A stretch of 64,000 nt of DNA from Streptomyces finlayi (GCF_014216315.1 NZ_CP045702.1:6882001-6946000); one strand, 5' to 3'. Numbered from the stretch's first letter, positions 7,537 through 16,090 are shown. Numbers and translations are program-made. The notes: a model not told the origin generated them from the sequence alone.

Positions 7537-9039
7537 GTGTCTTCTTCCGTTGTGTCCCCCGCCGCACGGCTGCGCGGCCTGCGCCCCGACTGGCTCGCCG
7601 ATCCGAAGGTGTGGCGTACCGAGGTGCTGGCCGGCCTCGTGGTCGCGCTCGCGCTCATCCCGGAGGCGATCTCCTTCTCGATCATCGCCGGGGTCGATCC
7701 CGCGATCGGTCTGTTCGCCTCGTTCACGATGGCCGTGGTCATCTCGATCGTCGGGGGACGAAGGGCGATGATTTCGGCGGCGACCGGCGCCGTGGCGCTG
7801 GTCATCGCGCCCCTGAACAACGAGCACGGGCTCGGCTACCTGATCGCCGCGGTGATCCTGGCCGGTGTCTTCCAGATCGTGCTCGGCGCGCTCGGGGTGG
7901 CGAAGCTGATGCGGTTCATCCCGCGTTCGGTGATGGTCGGCTTCGTCAACTCACTCGCCATCCTGATCTTCATGGCGCAGGTACCCGAGATGCACCACGT
8001 GCCGTGGCCGGTCTATCCGCTCCTGGCGGGCGGTCTGGCGCTGATGGTGTTCTTCCCGAAGGTCACCACCGTGATCCCCGCTCCGCTGGTCTCGATCGTC
8101 ATCCTCACCGTCATCACCGTGGCGGCGGGGATCGCGGTCCCGACCGTGGGCGACAGGGGCGAGCTGCCCTCCTCGCTCCCGGTTCCCGGCCTGCCGGACG
8201 TGCCGTTCACCATGGACACGCTGACGACGATCGCGCCGTACGCCTTCGCGATGGCGCTGGTCGGCCTGATGGAGTCCTTGATGACGGCCAAGCTGGTCGA
8301 CGACATCACCGACACGCACTCCAACAAGACCCGCGAGTCGATCGGCCAGGGCATCGCCAACATCGTCACCGGCTTCTTCGGTGGCATGGGCGGCTGCGCC
8401 ATGATCGGCCAGACCATGATCAACGTGAAGGTCTCCGGCGCCCGCACGCGTCTGTCGACCTTCCTGGCCGGTGTGTTCCTGATGGTGCTCTGCATCGTGT
8501 TCGGGCCGGTCGTCTCCGACATCCCCATGGCCGCACTGGTCGCCGTGATGGTGATGGTCTCGTTCGCGACGTTCGACTGGCACTCCATCGCGCCCAGGAC
8601 GCTCCGCCGCATGCCGCCCGGTGAGATCACCGTCATGGTCGTCACCGTGGGCTGTGTGGTGGCCACCCACAACCTGGCCATCGGCGTCGTCGTCGGCTCG
8701 GTCACCGCCATGGTGGTGTTCGCCAGGCGTGTCGCACGCCTCGCCGACGTCACCTCGGTGACGGACCCAGAGGGGGGCACGGTGGTCTACGCCGTGACGG
8801 GCGAACTGTTCTTCGCCTCGTCCAACGACCTCGTCGGCCGGTTCGACTACACCACCGACGCGGACCACGTCGTCATCGACCTGAGCGCCGCCCACATCTG
8901 GGACGCCTCGTCCGTCGCCGCGCTCGACGCGATCCAGACCAAGTACGCTCAGCGCGGCAAGACCGTCGAGATCACCGGCCTGAACGACCTCAGCGCCGAT
9001 CTCCACGCCAGGCTCAGCGGCGAACTGGCCAGCCACTGA
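7537..9039 (+). CDS. SulP-family anion permease with STAS domain
   Basis: 500-aa membrane transporter of the SulP/SLC26 family (sulfate, bicarbonate or other anions; not distinguishable). The core (about residues 15-390) has 10-12 helices including the early P-E-A-I-S-F-S segment and G-G-M-G-G-C-A-M-I-G-Q-T-M-I-N-V. The C-terminal STAS domain (about 410-495) includes V-V-I-D-L-S-A-A-H-I-W-D-A-S-S-V-A-A-L. I chose GTG 7537 over upstream in-frame codons because family similarity begins right after it. The stop codon sits in a 12-bp triplicate repeat and the 3' 91 bp are antisense to the S1-domain gene. Confidence 0.9.
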   Translation: MSSSVVSPAARLRGLRPDWLADPKVWRTEVLAGLVVALALIPEAISFSIIAGVDPAIGLFASFTMAVVISIVGGRRAMISAATGAVALVIAPLNNEHGLGYLIAAVILAGVFQIVLGALGVAKLMRFIPRSVMVGFVNSLAILIFMAQVPEMHHVPWPVYPLLAGGLALMVFFPKVTTVIPAPLVSIVILTVITVAAGIAVPTVGDRGELPSSLPVPGLPDVPFTMDTLTTIAPYAFAMALVGLMESLMTAKLVDDITDTHSNKTRESIGQGIANIVTGFFGGMGGCAMIGQTMINVKVSGARTRLSTFLAGVFLMVLCIVFGPVVSDIPMAALVAVMVMVSFATFDWHSIAPRTLRRMPPGEITVMVVTVGCVVATHNLAIGVVVGSVTAMVVFARRVARLADVTSVTDPEGGTVVYAVTGELFFASSNDLVGRFDYTTDADHVVIDLSAAHIWDASSVAALDAIQTKYAQRGKTVEITGLNDLSADLHARLSGELASH

Positions 9040-9380
9040 TCCCGCCACTGATCCGGCCACTGATCCGGCTCTCTGCCGGAGCTCGGAAGGGGACGGGAGG
9101 CGGTTTTCTCCGACTGCTTCAGATGGAGCTTGAGCTGATGGTTGCGCTCCGTGTGCTCGACCACGACTCCGGTGACCGAATCACCGACCGCGGGCCAGAT
9201 CACCGTAGAACCATCGGCGCCGCCGTGATGCATTCCCGCCACGTCCGCGAAGGCCTCGGTCAGCTGCACACCCTCCACCGCAATGAAGACTCCGAAGGGC
9301 GCGACTTCCTTGACGGTGCCGTTGACCGTGGCACCGTGCGGGAACTTCTGCTTGGCGGCAGCCCATTCGTCACCTGTCAC
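8949..9380 (-). CDS. Small S1-domain RNA-binding protein with repeat-derived tail
   Basis: 143 aa. Residues 1-90 form an S1-like OB fold (G-A-T-V-N-G-T-V-K-E-V-A-P-F-G-V-F-I, then V-G-D-S-V-T-G-V-V-V-E-H). The last ~45 residues are encoded antisense to the end of sulP and contain D-Q-W-P-D-Q-W-R-D-Q-W, produced by three 12-bp repeats. This extension is probably the result of a lost stop codon. GTG 9380 is chosen because AGAGGA lies ten bases upstream; the longer ATG frame to 9449 has no family similarity. Confidence 0.7.
   Translation of the reverse strand: MTGDEWAAAKQKFPHGATVNGTVKEVAPFGVFIAVEGVQLTEAFADVAGMHHGGADGSTVIWPAVGDSVTGVVVEHTERNHQLKLHLKQSEKTASRPLPSSGREPDQWPDQWRDQWLASSPLSLAWRSALRSFRPVISTVLPR
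9033..9068. repeat. Three tandem 12-bp repeats spanning the sulP stop codon
   Basis: CCACTGATCCCG followed by two copies of CCACTGATCCGG. The sulP stop (TGA, 9037-9039) lies in the first unit. Read on the other strand they encode the D-Q-W triplets in the tail of the S1-domain protein. Confidence 0.85.
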
Positions 9381-9527
9381 TGATGCCACGTCCTCTGGTA
9401 CTTGCTCAGCTGACGAACATTCCGGTAGGGATGGGCACTTCTGCTTCATCGCCGCCGTCCCCGTAACCGGGCGTACTTGTCCACGTCACGCGCGAGGACC
9501 TGGCGGCGGGCCCGATAGCCTGGGGAA

Positions 9528-10385
9528 ATGCTCACAGAAGTCACCGCGACCCGCTACGTCACGCCCCTGCGCGAGGGCGGCTCGCTCCCCGGCATCGTCG
9601 AGGCCGACGATCTCGGTACGTATGTCATGAAGTTCACCGGCGCGGGGCAGGGCCGGAAAACCCTTGTGGCGGAGGTGATCTGCGGGGAGCTCGGCCGGCG
9701 GCTGGGGCTGCGTGTCCCGGAGCTCGTGACCATTCAGCTCGACCCCGTCATCGGACTCGCGGAGCCGGACCAGGAGGTACAGGAGCTGCTCAAGGCGAGC
9801 GGGGGTCTGAACCTCGGTATGGACTACCTTCCCGGCTCGCTCGGCTTCGATCCGCTCGCCTACGAGGTCGAACCGGCCGAGGCCGGCAAGGTCGTCTGGT
9901 TCGACGCGCTGATCAACAACGTCGACCGGTCGTGGCGGAACCCCAACATGCTCATCTGGCACGGGGATCTCTGGCTGATCGACCACGGTGCCACGATGAT
10001 CTGGCACCACAACTGGCCCGGCGCACAGACCTCTGCCGCCAAGCCGTACAACGCGTCTGACCACGTCCTCGCCCCCTTCGGACCGGACATCGCGGCCGCG
10101 GCCGCCGAGCTGGCTCCGCGCGTCACCGAGGAACTGCTCTTCGAGGTCGTTGCCGACGTACCCGACGAGTGGCTGGTCGACGAGCCCGGATTCCGTACGA
10201 CGGACGAGCTGCGCAGGGCGTACGTGGCACCGTTGCTGGCGCGTGCCGGCAGCGTTCACGAGCGGATCACGCTGGACGCACCGACCAGGACGAAGCCCTC
10301 GCAGGCCCCGGGATGGCTCGTCGAGCGCCTGGCCCCGCAGCAGGCGAGCGGCGACGAGCAGAGCAGTAAGGGTGGCGTCCGATGA
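9528..10385 (+). CDS. HipA-like kinase-fold protein
   Basis: 285 aa with a HipA-type kinase fold. Nucleotide-binding strands are at V-M-K-F-T-G-A-G-Q-G-R-K. The catalytic-loop equivalent is V-D-R-S-W-R-N-P-N-M, and a metal-binding I-D-H-G stands in the place of D-F-G. It is shorter than classical HipA (about 440 aa) and lacks the N-subdomain. Its stop overlaps the start of the DUF3037 gene by four bases (ATGA), so the two are translationally coupled. This kinase/DUF3037 pair recurs in actinobacteria and proteobacteria. Whether it is a toxin-antitoxin-like or signalling module is not known to me. Confidence 0.85.
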   Translation: MLTEVTATRYVTPLREGGSLPGIVEADDLGTYVMKFTGAGQGRKTLVAEVICGELGRRLGLRVPELVTIQLDPVIGLAEPDQEVQELLKASGGLNLGMDYLPGSLGFDPLAYEVEPAEAGKVVWFDALINNVDRSWRNPNMLIWHGDLWLIDHGATMIWHHNWPGAQTSAAKPYNASDHVLAPFGPDIAAAAAELAPRVTEELLFEVVADVPDEWLVDEPGFRTTDELRRAYVAPLLARAGSVHERITLDAPTRTKPSQAPGWLVERLAPQQASGDEQSSKGGVR

Positions 10386-10765
10386 CCCGGCGCGATGTCT
10401 TCGAGTACGCGGTACTGCGGGTCGTCCCCAGGGTGGAGCGCGGTGAGTGCTTCAACGCGGGGGTGCTCGTGTACTGCAGGGCCAGGTCCTTCGTGGCGGC
10501 CCGTACACACCTCGACGAGCACAAGCTCGCGGCGCTGGACCCGCAGGCCGACGTCGTCGGCGTGCGGGCCGCCCTGCGGGCCGTGGAGGGGGTCTGTGAC
10601 GGCGGCGACGCGGCGGGCCAGGCATCGGGCGACGATCCGGGCCGGCGCTTCCGCTGGCTCATCGCGCCGCGTTCCACCGTCGTGCAGCCCGGCGCCGTGC
10701 ACAGCGGCCTCACCACCGATCCGGCAGCCGAGGCCGAACGGCTGCTCGACCTGCTCGTGCGCTGA
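10382..10765 (+). CDS. DUF3037 family protein
   Basis: 127 aa; the opening Y-A-V-L-R-V-V-P-R-V-E-R-G-E-C-F-N-A-G-V-L-V-Y is characteristic of DUF3037. No catalytic motif is recognised. ATGA coupling to the upstream HipA-like kinase gene strongly suggests that the two products work together, DUF3037 perhaps as substrate or antidote of the kinase (inference). Confidence 0.88.
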   Translation: MTRRDVFEYAVLRVVPRVERGECFNAGVLVYCRARSFVAARTHLDEHKLAALDPQADVVGVRAALRAVEGVCDGGDAAGQASGDDPGRRFRWLIAPRSTVVQPGAVHSGLTTDPAAEAERLLDLLVR

Positions 10766-10846
10766 TCCGGTACCCGGCGGCGTCGCGCCGGAGGCTTCGG
10801 CCGCGGCGCCGGCGGGTGTGACATGCACCCCTGCCCCCGTGGGCCG

Positions 10847-10875
10847 TTGACACCGGGTGCCAGGGCTTCTAGCGT
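10847..10875 (+). promoter_or_regulatory. Sigma-HrdB-type promoter of the SDR operon
   Basis: TTGACA, 17-bp spacer, TAGCGT: close to the vegetative consensus of Streptomyces, about 107 bp upstream of fabG. It leaves a leader that contains the palindrome at 10892-10909. Confidence 0.7.
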
Positions 10876-10891
10876 CTCGTCTGCTGAAGGT

Positions 10892-10909
10892 ACTAAGCGG
10901 TTGCTCAGT
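10892..10909. promoter_or_regulatory. Imperfect palindrome just downstream of the SDR-operon promoter (candidate operator)
   Basis: ACTAAGC-GGTT-GCTCAGT, six of seven arm positions complementary. It sits about 10-27 bases after the predicted transcription start, where a TetR-type repressor would block elongation. Half-sites of this kind are typical for acyl-metabolism repressors (inference). Confidence 0.45.
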
Positions 10910-10981
10910 CATCGGGAACTTCTCTGTCAGAGAATGTCCCACGTCCGCTGAGCCGCGATCCAAGGGCGAGGAGAACCAAGC

Positions 10982-11743
10982 ATGTCCACCACCGAGCAGC
11001 GCGTCGCCATCGTGACGGGAGCCGCGCGGGGCATTGGCGCCGCCACCGCAGTGCGTCTGGCGGCCGAGGGCCGCGCCGTCGCCGTACTCGACCTCGACGA
11101 GGCGGCCTGCAAGGAAACGGTCGAGAAGATCACCGCCGGCGGGGGCACCGCCCTCGCGGTCGGCTGCGATGTGTCGGACAGCGCGCAGGTGGAGGCGGCC
11201 GTCACGCGGGTCGCCGCCGAGCTGGGCGCTCCGACGATCCTCGTCAACAACGCGGGTGTCCTCCGGGACAACCTGCTCTTCAAGATGAGCGAGTCCGACT
11301 GGGACCTCGTGATGAACGTGCACCTCAAGGGCGCGTTCCTGATGGCCAAGGCCGTCCAGAAGCACATGGTGGACGCCAAGTTCGGCCGGATCGTGTCGCT
11401 GTCCTCGTCCTCCGCGCTCGGTAACCGCGGTCAGGCCAACTACTCCGCCGTGAAGGCCGGTCTCCAGGGCTTCACCAAGACCCTCGCCAAGGAGCTCGGC
11501 AAGTTCGGCATCACCGCCAACGCCGTCGCCCCCGGCTTCATCGTCACCGAGATGACCGCCCAGACGGCGGCCCGGGTCGGTATGGGCTTCGAGGAGTTCC
11601 AGGCCGCCGCGGCCACCCAGATCCCCGTGCAGCGCGTGGGCCACCCCGAGGACATCGCCAACGCCATCGCCTTCTTCACGGGCGACGACGCCGGCTTCGT
11701 CTCCGGCCAGGTCATGTACGTCGCCGGCGGACCGCTCAACTAA
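10982..11743 (+). CDS. fabG: 3-oxoacyl-ACP reductase-like short-chain dehydrogenase
   Basis: 253-aa classical SDR. It has an NAD(P)-binding T-G-A-A-R-G-I-G near the N-terminus, N-N-A-G, the catalytic Ser in S-L-S-S-S-S and a Y-S-A-V-K active-site motif. The C-terminal V-S-G-Q-V-M-Y-V-A-G-G fits FabG-type reductases. It is the first gene of a two-gene operon (17 bp to the next SDR). The precise substrate (fatty acid, polyketide or unrelated 3-oxoacyl compound) is not determined; the genome surely has another housekeeping fabG beside fabI. Confidence 0.9.
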   Translation: MSTTEQRVAIVTGAARGIGAATAVRLAAEGRAVAVLDLDEAACKETVEKITAGGGTALAVGCDVSDSAQVEAAVTRVAAELGAPTILVNNAGVLRDNLLFKMSESDWDLVMNVHLKGAFLMAKAVQKHMVDAKFGRIVSLSSSSALGNRGQANYSAVKAGLQGFTKTLAKELGKFGITANAVAPGFIVTEMTAQTAARVGMGFEEFQAAAATQIPVQRVGHPEDIANAIAFFTGDDAGFVSGQVMYVAGGPLN

Positions 11744-11760
11744 ACCGAAGGGCAAGGGAC

Positions 11761-12516
11761 ATGACTGTGCAGGACAGTGGCAGGGTCGCCCTCATCACGG
11801 GTGCGAGCCGCGGCATCGGTTACGGGATCGCCCAGGCGCTCGTCGCCCGCGGCGACCGGGTCTGCATCACGGGACGCGGAGAGGACGCGCTCAAGGAGGC
11901 AGTCGAGAAGCTCGGCGCCGACCGGGTGATCGGCATCCCCGGCAAGGCGCACGACGAGGCCCACCAGGCCGCGGCCGTCGCCCGCACCATGGAGGCCTTC
12001 GGCCGGGTCGACTTCCTGATCAACAACGCCGGTACGAACCCGGTGTTCGGACCGATGGCCGAACTGGATCTCAATGTCGCCCGCAAGGTCTACGAGACGA
12101 ACGTGATCTCGGCGCTCGGCTTCGCCCAGCAGACCTGGAAGGCGTGGCAGAAGGACAACGGCGGCGCGATCGTGAACATCGCCTCGGTCGCCGGTGTCTC
12201 CGCCTCGCCCTTCATCGGCGCGTACGGCATGAGCAAGGCCGCCATGGTGAACCTGACCCTTCAGCTGGCGCACGAGTTCGCGCCGGTCGTCCGGGTCAAC
12301 GCGATCGCCCCGGCCGTGGTGAAGACCAGGTTCGCCGAGGCGCTGTACGAGGGCCGTGAGGCGGAGGCGGCCGCCGCCTACCCGCTCGGCCGGCTCGGCG
12401 TACCGGAGGACATCGGCGGTGCGGCGGCGTTCCTCACCTCCGGGCAGTCCGACTGGATCACCGGGCAGACCCTCGTCGTGGACGGCGGGATCTTCCTCAA
12501 CGCGGGCGTCGGCTGA
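11761..12516 (+). CDS. Short-chain dehydrogenase/reductase
   Basis: 251-aa classical SDR: T-G-A-S-R-G-I-G cofactor motif, N-N-A-G-T-N-P, and an active site with Y-G-M-S-K. It is a FabG-like or 3-hydroxyacyl dehydrogenase-like paralogue of its upstream neighbour, but only distantly similar, so not a recent duplication. It is co-transcribed with fabG and followed by a terminator-like hairpin. Confidence 0.9.
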   Translation: MTVQDSGRVALITGASRGIGYGIAQALVARGDRVCITGRGEDALKEAVEKLGADRVIGIPGKAHDEAHQAAAVARTMEAFGRVDFLINNAGTNPVFGPMAELDLNVARKVYETNVISALGFAQQTWKAWQKDNGGAIVNIASVAGVSASPFIGAYGMSKAAMVNLTLQLAHEFAPVVRVNAIAPAVVKTRFAEALYEGREAEAAAAYPLGRLGVPEDIGGAAAFLTSGQSDWITGQTLVVDGGIFLNAGVG

Positions 12517-12554
12517 GACGGCCTGAGTGGATTTGGCCCTGATTTGACCTAAGT

Positions 12555-12588
12555 GCCCCGTCGGGCCAGCGGATTGACCCGATGGGGC
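12555..12588 (+). terminator. GC-rich hairpin after the SDR operon
   Basis: GCCCCGTCGGG and CCCGATGGGGC pair at 10 of 11 positions around a 12-nt loop, 38 bp after the SDR stop, with no U tract. It overlaps the -35 of the next promoter. Confidence 0.6.
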
Positions 12589-12601
12589 GCTGCGGTATGG
12601 T
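12574..12601 (+). promoter_or_regulatory. Promoter of the substrate-binding lipoprotein gene
   Basis: TTGACC, 16-bp spacer, TATGGT, 34 bp upstream of the GTG start. The -35 lies inside the preceding terminator hairpin. Confidence 0.6.
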
Positions 12602-12634
12602 CTGCCGACCCATGGCTGATCGAGGAGCGTGCAC

Positions 12635-14215
12635 GTGTTCTACCGGGCCAGTCTGCAGGCTGCTGCAGCCCTTGCTTCCCTGACAGTGCTGGCCGGATGC
12701 GGTCTGCTGTCCGACAGTAGTTCCGAGACGGATCAGCAGATAACGGTCGGTACGACGAGCTCACCCTCGACGCTCGACCCCGCCGCGGCCTGGGACGGCT
12801 CCTGGGAGCTGATGCGCAATGTCTTCCAGACCCTGGTGAGCTTCCCCACGGGCACGACGAGTCCCGAGCCCGACGCTGCCGATTCCTGCACGTTCACCGA
12901 CGAGACGAGCATGGCCTACCGGTGCACGCTCCGTAAGAACCTGAAGTTCTCCAACGGAGAGAAGATCGATGCGGAGGCTGTGAAGCACTCCATCGACCGC
13001 ATCAGGACCATCAAGGTCAAGGGTGGCCCCCTCGGCATGCTCGGCTCGCTGGACCGGGTGGAGACGAAGGGGGACGACGAGGTGATCTTCCACCTCAACA
13101 AGTCGGACGCCACGTTCCCGTTCATCCTGGCCACCCCGGCGATGTCGCTGGTGCCGCCCAGCGAGTACCCCGCCGACAAGCTCCGCAGCGACGGGAAGGT
13201 CACCGGCTCAGGCCCGTACCTCCTGGAGTCGTACAAGGCCAAGAAGCTGGCCGAGCTGAAGAAGAACCCCGGCTACAAGGGCTTCGCCGACCGCAAGAAC
13301 GACGGCGTGTCGATCCGGTACTTCGACGACTCGGCCTCGATGGTGGCCGCGCTGAAGGCGAAGGAGATCGACGCCACCTACCGCGGTCTGACCGCCGAGG
13401 AAGTGGTCAGCCTCGAGGACAACAAGTCCGACAACAACGGTCTGCAGATCGTCGAGACGGTCGGCGCGGACATCCGGTTCCTGGTCTTCAACCCACGGGA
13501 CCCCGCGGCGGGCAAGCCCGCGGTACGCCAGGCCATCGCCCAGCTGGTGAACCGTGACGCCCTGGTCGCGAAGGTCTACCAGGGCACGGCCGAGCCTCTG
13601 TACTCGATGGTGCCCAAGGGGATCGCAGGTCATGCCACCAGCTTCTTCGACACCTTCGGCGACCCCAGCGAGGTCAAGGCCAGGTCCATCCTCACCAAGG
13701 CCGGCATCACCGAGCCGGTCAAGATGACCTTCTGGTTCACGACCGACCGGTACGGCTCCTCGACCGCTCCCGAGTTCGCCGAGCTGAAGCGTCAGCTGGA
13801 GGAGTCCGGGCTGTTCGAGATCACGCTGAAGAGCGCGCCGTGGACGGTCTTCCAGGAAGGCTTCACCAAGGGGCAGTACCCCGTCTTCGGGCGTGGCTGG
13901 TTCCCGGACTTCCCGGACCCGGACAACTTCATCGCCCCCTTCGTGGGCAAGGAGAGCGTCACCGGTACCCCGTACCTGAACACCGAGATCACCGACGAGC
14001 TGCTGCCGTCCTCCCGCCAGGAGAGCGACCGGGGCGCGGTAAGCAAGCAGTTCGAGCAGGCCCAGCAGATCCTCGTCGAGGACGTCCGCCTGCTGCCCCT
14101 GTGGCAGGGAAAGCTGTACGTCGCGGCGGGCGAGGACATCGGCGGCGGTGAGCGGGCGCTGGACCCGCAGACGGTCATGCAGATGTGGGAGCTGTACCGG
14201 AAGACCAGCTGGTAG
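12635..14215 (+). CDS. ABC transporter substrate-binding lipoprotein (peptide/nickel family 5)
   Basis: 526 aa with a lipoprotein signal peptide (hydrophobic stretch then L-A-G-C) and an SBP family 5 domain (S-S-P-S-T-L-D-P-A near residue 45; L-K-F-S-N-G-E-K-I-D-A; R-Q-A-I-A-Q-L-V-N-R). These proteins bind oligopeptides, opines or metals outside the membrane. GTG 12635 is chosen over GTG 12629 because GAGGAG lies seven bases before it. No permease or ATPase genes adjoin, so it is an orphan receptor. Confidence 0.9.
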   Translation: MFYRASLQAAAALASLTVLAGCGLLSDSSSETDQQITVGTTSSPSTLDPAAAWDGSWELMRNVFQTLVSFPTGTTSPEPDAADSCTFTDETSMAYRCTLRKNLKFSNGEKIDAEAVKHSIDRIRTIKVKGGPLGMLGSLDRVETKGDDEVIFHLNKSDATFPFILATPAMSLVPPSEYPADKLRSDGKVTGSGPYLLESYKAKKLAELKKNPGYKGFADRKNDGVSIRYFDDSASMVAALKAKEIDATYRGLTAEEVVSLEDNKSDNNGLQIVETVGADIRFLVFNPRDPAAGKPAVRQAIAQLVNRDALVAKVYQGTAEPLYSMVPKGIAGHATSFFDTFGDPSEVKARSILTKAGITEPVKMTFWFTTDRYGSSTAPEFAELKRQLEESGLFEITLKSAPWTVFQEGFTKGQYPVFGRGWFPDFPDPDNFIAPFVGKESVTGTPYLNTEITDELLPSSRQESDRGAVSKQFEQAQQILVEDVRLLPLWQGKLYVAAGEDIGGGERALDPQTVMQMWELYRKTSW

Positions 14216-14293
14216 ACGGCTCGCGGGCCCGTTGTCAGTGGCCCCCGGTAGGTTCTGTGGTCACGCACTGATTGCTTACCGGAGGTTGTGGAC

Positions 14294-14977
14294 GTGACCG
14301 ACACCGACCTGCTGCCCGAGTCCTGGCGCGGCGTCCTCGGCGAAGAGCTGCAGAAGCCGTATTTCAAGGAGCTCGCGGACTTCGTCGAGGAAGAGCGGGC
14401 CAAGGGGCCGGTGTATCCGCCGCGCGAACAGGTCTTCGCCGCGCTGGACGCCACTCCGTACGAGCGGGTGAAGGTCCTCGTCCTTGGCCAGGACCCCTAT
14501 CACGGGGCCGGCCAGGGACACGGGCTGTGCTTCTCCGTGCAGCCAGGGGTCAAGACGCCCCCCTCGCTGCGCAACATCTACAAGGAGATGCAGGCGGAGC
14601 TCGGCCTGCCCATCCCGGACAACGGATATCTGATGCCGTGGGCCGAGCAGGGCGTCCTCCTGCTCAACGCCGTACTGACGGTCCGGGGCGGCGAGGCGAA
14701 CTCGCACAAGGGCAAGGGCTGGGAGAAGGTCACCGACGCGGTGATCAAGGCGGTGGCCGCGCGTCCCGACCCCGCGGTCTTCGTGCTCTGGGGCAATTAC
14801 GCGCAGAAGAAGCTCCCGCTGATCGACGAGGAGCGTCACACCGTGGTGAAGGGCGCCCACCCCTCCCCGCTCTCCGCGAAGCGCTGGTTCGGCTCGCGCC
14901 CGTTCACCGGAATCAACGAGGCGGTCGCCGCCCAGGGGCACGAGCCCATCGACTGGCGTATCCCCGACCTCGGCTGA
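14294..14977 (+). CDS. ung: Uracil-DNA glycosylase (family 1)
   Basis: 227 aa. It removes uracil from DNA in base-excision repair. The water-activating motif G-Q-D-P-Y-H-G and the minor-groove loop H-P-S-P-L-S are intact, as is N-A-V-L-T for uracil recognition. GTG 14294 has GGAGG eight bases upstream; GTG 14288 is too close. A perfect 10-bp hairpin terminator follows the stop. Confidence 0.97.
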   Translation: MTDTDLLPESWRGVLGEELQKPYFKELADFVEEERAKGPVYPPREQVFAALDATPYERVKVLVLGQDPYHGAGQGHGLCFSVQPGVKTPPSLRNIYKEMQAELGLPIPDNGYLMPWAEQGVLLLNAVLTVRGGEANSHKGKGWEKVTDAVIKAVAARPDPAVFVLWGNYAQKKLPLIDEERHTVVKGAHPSPLSAKRWFGSRPFTGINEAVAAQGHEPIDWRIPDLG

Positions 14978-14994
14978 CCGGCCCGGCTCACCGC

Positions 14995-15027
14995 GCACGG
15001 ACCCTGCCGACGGGGCCGGGTCCGTGC
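14995..15027 (+). terminator. Terminator hairpin after ung
   Basis: GCACGGACCC and GGGTCCGTGC form a perfect 10-bp stem with a 13-nt loop, 18 bp after the stop; no U tract, as is common in Streptomyces. Confidence 0.75.
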
Positions 15028-15103
15028 CTGAGCGGGATTCGTCACCGCGGCGGCTAGCGTCAGGACGACCGGAACGGACCGGACGGGCGCGAAGGAGACC
15101 TCG

Positions 15104-15577
15104 GTGACAGAGCAGCAGGAGGCGTCACGGGACGCTCTCATGACCAGGATCGGCCAGGCGGTCATGCTGCTTCACGGCGGGGACCGGGAAGAGGCCCGCA
15201 ACCGCTTCGGTGCCATCTGGTCGGAGCTCGGCGAGGACGGCGACGCCCTGCACCGCTGCACCCTCGCGCACTACATGGCCGATACCCAGGACGATCCCGG
15301 GGACGAGCTGGCCTGGGACCTGCGAGCGCTGACCGCGGCGGACGGGCTGACCGACGAGCGCGTGGCACAGCACCGCGACGCGCTCGCCGTACGCGCCTTC
15401 TATCCCTCGCTGCACCTCAACCTCGCGGCGGACTATCTGAAACTCCACCGCCCCGAGGCGGCCCGTCTCCATCTGGACCGGGCGCGGAACGCCGCCGACG
15501 TTCTCACGCACGACGGGTACGGGGGCGGGGTGCGTGCCGCCATCGGGCGGCTGGAGCAGCGGATGCGCGACCGGTGA
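15104..15577 (+). CDS. Small TPR-like helical protein, function unknown
   Basis: 157 aa, mostly helical, with helix-turn-helix pairs resembling tetratricopeptide repeats (about 95-150, S-L-H-L-N-L-A-A-D-Y-L-K-L-H-R-P-E-A-A). Cytoplasmic, no signal. GTG start with AAGGAG upstream. It belongs to a family that is common in Streptomyces and has no assigned role. A symmetric hairpin separates its end from the convergent lipoprotein gene. Confidence 0.75.
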   Translation: MTEQQEASRDALMTRIGQAVMLLHGGDREEARNRFGAIWSELGEDGDALHRCTLAHYMADTQDDPGDELAWDLRALTAADGLTDERVAQHRDALAVRAFYPSLHLNLAADYLKLHRPEAARLHLDRARNAADVLTHDGYGGGVRAAIGRLEQRMRDR

Positions 15578-15588
15578 AACCCGGCCCG

Positions 15589-15612
15589 TGGCCCGCCGGA
15601 GCCGACGGGCCA
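15589..15612. terminator. Bidirectional hairpin between convergent genes
   Basis: TGGCCCG and CGGGCCA form a perfect 7-bp stem with a 10-nt loop in the 63-bp gap between the TPR-like gene and the lipoprotein gene. Confidence 0.55.
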
Positions 15613-15640
15613 GGGGAGCAGGTGCGTGGACCGCAGAGGG

Positions 15641-16090
15641 TCAGGGGTCGTAGGTCTCCTCGCAGATCCTCGCCTCGGTGCTGCCCGCCGACCAGCCTCC
15701 GTAGCCCCGCCCGAGGGCGCAGACATCCGTTCCGGTGAGGGCTGAGCCGGGAACCGCGGGCACGGCAGCGGAGGGCACACGAGGAGACCGGTGCGGTGCC
15801 CGCCGGGGAGGTGCCGGAGCCGGCCCCTGCTGCTGGGGTACGCGGTACTCGGGACGGCCTCCATCGGACGGCCGCTCGGACGGGGCGGCGGCGGACGGCG
15901 TGGGATCCGGCAGGGATTCCAGGGACTCCCGGACGGGCGGCTGCACGATCTGCGGGGCCACGTCCTGGACGGGCCCGCTGGTCCCGGGCCGGGGCGGGGC
16001 AGCCGCCTGAGGCTCCACCGCCACGCAGCCCGAGACGGCGGTGACAGCCACCCCCATCAGGAGACTCGCTGTGATTCTGGTTCGATGCAC
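15641..16090 (-). CDS. Small Pro-rich lipoprotein, function unknown
   Basis: 149 aa. It has a signal peptide with lipobox V-S-G-C, then about 75 residues of Pro/Ala/Arg-rich linker and a short conserved-looking C-terminus (D-V-C-A-L-G-R-G-Y-G-G-W then A-R-I-C) with two cysteines that could form a disulfide. Likely displayed outside the membrane on an extended stalk. I do not recognise the C-terminal domain beyond similarity in style to other Streptomyces secreted proteins. Confidence 0.7.
   Translation of the reverse strand: MHRTRITASLLMGVAVTAVSGCVAVEPQAAAPPRPGTSGPVQDVAPQIVQPPVRESLESLPDPTPSAAAPSERPSDGGRPEYRVPQQQGPAPAPPRRAPHRSPRVPSAAVPAVPGSALTGTDVCALGRGYGGWSAGSTEARICEETYDP

Noticed and set aside
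10256..11755. Long minus-strand frame across the kinase/DUF3037 and fabG genes
   Set aside because: High-GC antisense artefact; the plus-strand genes have complete family motifs.
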